Part shown: positions 59,874 to 64,000 of the stretch, one piece after another
Position numbering within the stretch: position 1 is the first letter of the stretch
Layout of the letters: each line of letters opens with the position of its first letter
From: Phytopythium helicoides
Taxonomy: Eukaryota > Oomycota > Peronosporomycetes > Pythiales > Pythiaceae
Assembly: GCA_024867545.1 (NCBI GenBank)
Contig: JANFNE010000052.1
Span: 310,001-374,000, forward strand
Direction of reading: 5' to 3'
DNA: 64,000 nt
Notes under the pieces: model-generated
Seen by the model: only the letters and a program-made list of their open reading frames with translations
Told to the model about the DNA's origin: nothing
The model's database searches: none
Position numbers and translations under genes: made by a program

Positions 59874-59955
59874 AGAACGCGTAATCAAGCTTTTGCTTTT
59901 TGTTCCTTTTCGTAGTTTTTGAGATGCAAATATATAAGACATGCATGATGCTTCG

Positions 59956-60726
59956 TCAGTAGCCTTGCTCTCCGGCGTCATTCCATCTATCAGTGGTGCT
60001 CATTTCTGCAGATGTCGAACCTCGTTGACCAGCTTGACTGCCACTTCCTCCGTTAATATCTTGGTTTGCGATGGTTTCCTCCGAACCAACGTAGGGGCTA
60101 GCAGCCGTGGAATCTGCTGTGCTACCCACTTGAGACCCGAATTCCTCCTCGATTTGCTTGTTACAGCAATCCTCGACAATTGTGTTCCACGTGGTTTCCG
60201 GGTCGGCGTCGGATGTATTTTGAAGCAAGGAAAACGCGCACTCAGCCTCGGTGAACACACTCGTGCTCACGGCTACAATAACCGACGCTTTCTCGGACTC
60301 GGAAAGATTCGTTGCGCGAATGTCCTCGAGCACCTTGTCGCGGTGGTATGCAATCGCGACGTCGACTTCGCCCCACTCGAGGCGTCCGTTTTCATTGACA
60401 TCGATATTCTCAGCATCGAGAGACGATAACGACGAGCGCTTCAACCAGCCGTTGACAGTGTCAGCAACTGACCGAGTCGCTGTTGTCATAGCTGTCATGG
60501 ACGCTCCAGTGGTCACAAAACCATCCATTTGCACGTCGCTCCAGTCGGCGAAGGCACACACACCCACTCCAGCTAGCACAAACACGGTCACGGACGCGGC
60601 CAGTGCTCGCCGACGTCGCTGCCGCTCTTCCTTGGCTCGGAGAGCCTTCCGCTTTGGCACAATGATGCGTCGGGCCACCTCACGAGGGTTGTGCGATCCA
60701 TAGCTGGCACCAATAGGCTGCATCAT
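59956..60726 (-). CDS. Single-pass membrane protein with one EF-hand
   Basis: 256 residues from MMQPIGASYGSHNP. A basic stretch (KRKALRAKEERQRRRR) at 25-40 precedes one membrane helix (41-60, ALAASVTVFVLAGVGVCAFA), which predicts a type II orientation with the C-terminal part in the lumen or outside. A canonical EF-hand loop follows at 109-120 (DVNENGRLEWGE) with all ligand positions occupied. The C terminus is Ser/Thr/Gly-rich. A minus-strand TTCATTTCTAGACAAAG near 60756-60772 resembles an Inr-type promoter about 40 bases upstream. The start was moved from the open-frame border (a TTG) to the first ATG. Family unknown. Confidence 0.65.
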   Translation of the reverse strand: MMQPIGASYGSHNPREVARRIIVPKRKALRAKEERQRRRRALAASVTVFVLAGVGVCAFADWSDVQMDGFVTTGASMTAMTTATRSVADTVNGWLKRSSLSSLDAENIDVNENGRLEWGEVDVAIAYHRDKVLEDIRATNLSESEKASVIVAVSTSVFTEAECAFSLLQNTSDADPETTWNTIVEDCCNKQIEEEFGSQVGSTADSTAASPYVGSEETIANQDINGGSGSQAGQRGSTSAEMSTTDRWNDAGEQGY

Positions 60727-61100
60727 GGTCGTCCTCGCTTCTCGTCTCCACGCTTTGTCTAGAAATGAACTGTTAGTGATGAACGCACGCAACCTCAGAC
60801 GTCGGAGGGATTCAGTGAGCGCAAAGCGTCGCCTCGCCTCGCCTCGTTAACGGCTCTTCTCCTTCCACTCCTCCTGCTCCACGGAAACTGATCATATCGT
60901 AAGCGTCGAGCGGAAACGGTCAGTGGCTGCGCAACCCAACGCGTCGGCGCAACGAACGGCTGGCACAGCATTTGAGGACCAACAAGCTTCAAACCCGATC
61001 ACATTTTCTTTTATAAAAGAGCGGCTGCCCGCCGTCCGCCTCCACGGAGGAAAAGGGACCGAGCATCGCCGTCATAATCCTGCACTCGTAACATCTGCGT
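60727..61100. other. Intergenic region between EF-hand gene and UDP-glucose dehydrogenase
   Basis: 374 bases: promoter of the EF-hand gene on the left, 3' untranslated region of the UDP-glucose dehydrogenase gene on the right. Nothing else recognised. Confidence 0.5.
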
Positions 61101-62528
61101 CTAGAACGAGAGCTCGCCCGAGATGACCTGGGCACGGCCGATGACGTACACCTTGGCGCCGAGCTCCGTGAGCTTGTCGTGCGGCAGAATGTTGCGGCCG
61201 TCGAAGAAGAAGGCCGGCTTGGTCATCGACTCGTAGATGCGGCCGTAGTCGTACGTCTTGAACTCGTCCCACTCGGTCATGGCGGCAATCGCGTGCGCGT
61301 CCTTGGCAGCCTCGTATGGGTCCTTGTACAGCGTCAGCAGCTGCTGCAGCTGAGGGTGCGACTTGGTGCTCACGCCCTGGTACTCGAGCTCGTGTAGCAG
61401 GTCCTCCTCCTTGACCTTGGGGTCGTAGATGGCGACACGCGCTCGCTCCTCCAGCAGGTACTTGACGATCGTGGCCGCAGGCGTTTCGCGCACGTCACCC
61501 GTGTCCTTCTTGAAGGCGAAGCCAAAGATGCAAATCTTCTTGTTGGTGACCGTGTTGAACATGCGACGGATCATGGTCGTGGCGAAGCGCGTCTTCTGGT
61601 ACTCGTTCATGGTCACGACGCCGCGCCAGTACTCGGCGACCTCGGGGAGGTGGAAGCTCTCGGCAAGGTAGACAAGGTTGAGGATGTCCTTCTGGAAGCA
61701 GGATCCGCCAAATCCGACCGAGCAGTTGAGGAACTTGGCGCCGATGCGGTCGTCGGCGCCGACGGCGCGCGCGACCTCGTGCACGTTGGCACCCGTGGCC
61801 TCGCATACGGCCGAGATGGAGTTGATGCTCGAGATGCGCTGCGCGAGGAAGGCGTTGGCAACGAGCTTGGAGAGCTCCGAGGACCAGACGTTAGTGGTGA
61901 TAATGCGCTCGCGCGGCACCCAGTGCTCGTACACGCTGACGAGCTTCTCGACGGCAGCGTGGCCAGCAGGAGTCTCTGCTCCGCCGATGAGGATGCGGCT
62001 GGGTTTCTGCAGGTCGTCGATGGCGGTGCCCTCGGCGAGGAACTCTGGGTTGGAGAGCACCTCGAACTGCAGGCCCTTGGAGTTGGCGCGCAGCACGGCC
62101 TTGATGGACTCGGAGGTGCGCACCGGCACGGTGGACTTTTCCACGACGATCTTGTTGGCGGTGGCGACCTCTGCGATCTTGCGCGCGCAGGCCTCGCAGT
62201 TCTTGGTGTCCGCGGCGCTGCCCGCGCCGATGCCGCTCTGCTTGGTGGGCGTGTTGACGCAGACGAAGATGATGTCGGCCTCGTTGATGTACTTGTCGAG
62301 GTCGGTCGAGAAAAAGAGGTTCTTTCCTCGGCGCGCGTCCACGAGCTCCTTGAGCCCCGGCTCGTAGATGGGGATCTCGTCCGGGTCGTTCCACTTGGCG
62401 ATCTGCGCCTCGGAAATGTCGACCACCACCACCTTGATGTCGTGGCAGAAGTTGGCGATCACGGCCATCGTGGGCCCGCCCACGTAGCCCGCGCCCATGC
62501 AGCACACCGTCATCTTGAACTCGCTCAT
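61101..62528 (-). CDS. UGDH: UDP-glucose 6-dehydrogenase
   Basis: 475 residues, normal for eukaryotic enzymes. The NAD-binding motif GAGYVGGPT lies at 13-20. [10 protein letters not shown] (160-169) and [16 protein letters not shown] (221-236) are the conserved substrate-site segments, [10 protein letters not shown] has the catalytic Cys277, and [13 protein letters not shown] follows. It oxidises UDP-glucose to UDP-glucuronate with two NAD+, feeding glycan and wall polysaccharide synthesis in the cytosol. Single intact frame from an ATG (62528) with no need for introns. Upstream is a 1.15-kb region shared with the divergent acyltransferase gene. Confidence 0.95.
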   Translation of the reverse strand: MSEFKMTVCCMGAGYVGGPTMAVIANFCHDIKVVVVDISEAQIAKWNDPDEIPIYEPGLKELVDARRGKNLFFSTDLDKYINEADIIFVCVNTPTKQSGIGAGSAADTKNCEACARKIAEVATANKIVVEKSTVPVRTSESIKAVLRANSKGLQFEVLSNPEFLAEGTAIDDLQKPSRILIGGAETPAGHAAVEKLVSVYEHWVPRERIITTNVWSSELSKLVANAFLAQRISSINSISAVCEATGANVHEVARAVGADDRIGAKFLNCSVGFGGSCFQKDILNLVYLAESFHLPEVAEYWRGVVTMNEYQKTRFATTMIRRMFNTVTNKKICIFGFAFKKDTGDVRETPAATIVKYLLEERARVAIYDPKVKEEDLLHELEYQGVSTKSHPQLQQLLTLYKDPYEAAKDAHAIAAMTEWDEFKTYDYGRIYESMTKPAFFFDGRNILPHDKLTELGAKVYVIGRAQVISGELSF

Positions 62529-63682
62529 TTTGGACTCAACAGGAGCGCTGGGAAGCCTCGAAAAAGCTGGAGAAAGGCCTGGAGCTGGAGCTGGAGCTGG
62601 GCTTGGACGTGGCTGCCGCGCGGCTTTTTGAATAGTGAGCCGCCGACTGAAGCTTCGGCGAGGGTCGCTGACGTGCTGCTATCATTAGTCGCTGTACACT
62701 TGTGGTTTGTATGTGGGGGAAGGGGGGGGAAAGTGACGTGCGGATAGTAAGAGGGTGACGGAGTGATGGTACTTGCGTCGCCGCAACGTTGATCCGATCC
62801 GTGCCGATCCCTGCGGGTCTGCGCAACGTTGATATTTAGTCGAGATGATTAGATTACTTTAATGAGTACTTGGGTTTTGTATATATAGAGACGTGATAAT
62901 ACATATATTGCGTGAAATTGGTTATGCGAGGGGAATCTGGACTCGGGATACCTTCGCGCAACCGCACAAGTTGAAGCTGACTGGCGGACCGACCTGTGGG
63001 TCGGCGGATCTGCTGTGATGCTCCCAGCTGACGCTTCTCACATGCTGCGTGCTTGTCTACGGCGCTAACGTTCAACTGAATCGTGAGAAGGTGACGCCAT
63101 GCATGTGGCGGACCGGTCAGAAACCGAGCGAGTTGACAAACCCACCCGTAGGCGATCTAGCCCAACGGCACGGACGGTTTTGGATATTCAATCTCCTCCG
63201 CTGAAGCGACTACACTTTTAGCTGACGAATCACTCGATCATAAAAGTTGCGAGTCTCGCGTCGCGCCATGAACTCGCAAAGAAACACATGGAACGGTGAC
63301 GATTTGTCATTGACGCAATGTGCGTCAAGACTGCCCAGCCCGTTCTCAATCTCAACGCAAGCATCGTGTCGCCTCAACGGTTGAGTCAATCGTCCTGTCC
63401 AGCGTTCGACGCCCGTCCAACGCCCCCTCCTCGACGCCTTTAGCGCGAGAAGACGACGGCGTGCATCCCTTCCTCTCGACCGTGGCATCTCATTCCTCGT
63501 ACATCATACCTCTCCCAATTGATCCCCCGCTGTATCCGATCGCTCAATATGACACGCAACTATCAACTCTCACAGGCGGCCACGCACAACCGCAGGATCA
63601 GAACGCCAAAGATCCAACAGCTACGCGCGCCGAAGCCCGCTCGTCCTCGCCCCCACAGGCCTCGTACCGTACTTTCAGCGCA
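62529..63682. other. Divergent promoter region between UGDH and the LPCAT-like gene
   Basis: 1.15 kb. No supported gene; a 92-codon minus-strand frame (63210-63488) has a skewed Arg-rich start. A TCATTCC initiator-like element occurs at about 63490, roughly 190 bases before the acyltransferase start. Confidence 0.4.
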
Positions 63683-64000
63683 ATGAGCAAGCCCTCGGCG
63701 ACGGCGGCCATGCCGCTGCGTCCCCAGGGCGCCGGCTACGCGTCCATCTCCATGTCGGTGGCCCCGAGCCCGAGCTCGAGGCGCAATCCGTTCGTCTACG
63801 ATTCGCCCGTGACGACCTACGAGCGCTGCAAGATCGTGCTGCTGTGTCTGCTGGGCGTCCCGCTGCTGCGCCTCGTGCTGCTGCTCGTCATCGTGCTGTT
63901 CGCTGTCATTCTGTGCAACGTGGCGCTGCTCGGGTATTCCCCGGCGCCGGGCAAGCTGCTGCCAAAGTGGCGCAAATGCGTCGCGGGGGCGCTGCTCCGA
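63683..64000 (+). CDS. Lysophosphatidylcholine acyltransferase-like protein, N-terminal part
   Basis: The first 106 codons of a gene that runs out of the window, starting MSKPSATAAMPLRPQG. After a Ser/Pro-rich leader it has NPFVYDSPVTTYERCKIVLL and a long hydrophobic helix (about residues 54-85, LLGVPLLRLVLLLVIVLFAV), followed by GKLLPKWRKC. The NPF-leader plus helix order fits the N terminus of LPCAT1/2-type acyltransferases of the ER, which reacylate lysophospholipids. The catalytic HxxxxD motif would lie beyond the window end, so the call rests on the leader and anchor only. Confidence 0.55.
   Translation, partial: MSKPSATAAMPLRPQGAGYASISMSVAPSPSSRRNPFVYDSPVTTYERCKIVLLCLLGVPLLRLVLLLVIVLFAVILCNVALLGYSPAPGKLLPKWRKCVAGALLR

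Noticed and set aside
63210..63488. 92-codon minus-strand frame upstream of the acyltransferase gene
   Set aside because: No family resemblance; lies in a divergent promoter and its N terminus is Arg-rich low complexity.
1..64000. tRNA, rRNA and CRISPR features
   Set aside because: No cloverleaf with the conserved T-loop, no rRNA sequence and no spaced direct repeats of CRISPR type were seen on reading.

Overview
The window looks like nuclear DNA of an oomycete (Peronosporales/Pythiales-like). The evidence is GC-rich coding sequence, very short introns (57-80 nt) in the two genes whose splicing could be worked out, several start-proximal elements resembling the oomycete Inr+FPR core promoter, and typical oomycete families: GH6 cellulase with a Thr/Ser/Pro tail, START/FYVE-type proteins, PDR-type ABC transporter relics, a TKL receptor-like kinase and an HSF. 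The species is inferred from family content only.

Layout. (1) 1-4.2 kb: the 3' end of a GH6 cellulase gene, two diverged zeta-crystallin-like quinone oxidoreductase (QOR) genes broken by single-base insertions, and a dienelactone-hydrolase-like gene. (2) 4.3-26.2 kb: a complex amplified block. Six nearly identical QOR copies (A-F) and one remnant (G) alternate in orientation (A- B+ C- D+ G- E- F+). The head-to-head intergenic regions are inverted repeats. The tail-to-tail spacers are inverted repeats around a dead C-terminal fragment of a PDR-type ABC transporter. The right part is a palindrome of about 13 kb (arms 13,140-18,820 and 20,501-26,185), each arm holding one trypsin-like protease gene, one QOR, one ABC relic and a hairpin. 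Its centre holds a 289-bp tandem repeat, AT-rich DNA with paired dyads and an unknown coiled-coil gene. (3) 26.2-39.5 kb: largely single-copy genes: HSF, a tiny CxxCxG protein, receptor-like kinase, oxoglutarate/malate-type mitochondrial carrier, a spliced secreted L-type-lectin gene, an ABCG half-transporter and a spliced RidA gene. (4) 39.6-59.9 kb: a cluster of two interleaved families, four genes of an uncharacterised polytopic membrane protein family and two START/degenerate-FYVE genes. A MULE-like non-autonomous transposon lies between the FYVE genes; hypothetical genes fill the rest. (5) 60-64 kb: an EF-hand membrane protein, UDP-glucose 6-dehydrogenase and the start of an LPCAT-like acyltransferase.

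Biology. The left half combines secreted hydrolases (GH6, trypsins) with an amplified NADPH-dependent oxidoreductase, which would fit plant-tissue degradation and redox defence; this is inference. The most unusual features are the chain of nested palindromes and the orphan membrane-protein family that shares invariant motifs. Palindromic structure could partly be an assembly artefact, but copy-specific differences (frameshift in F, protease loop changes, asymmetric array) argue that most copies are real.
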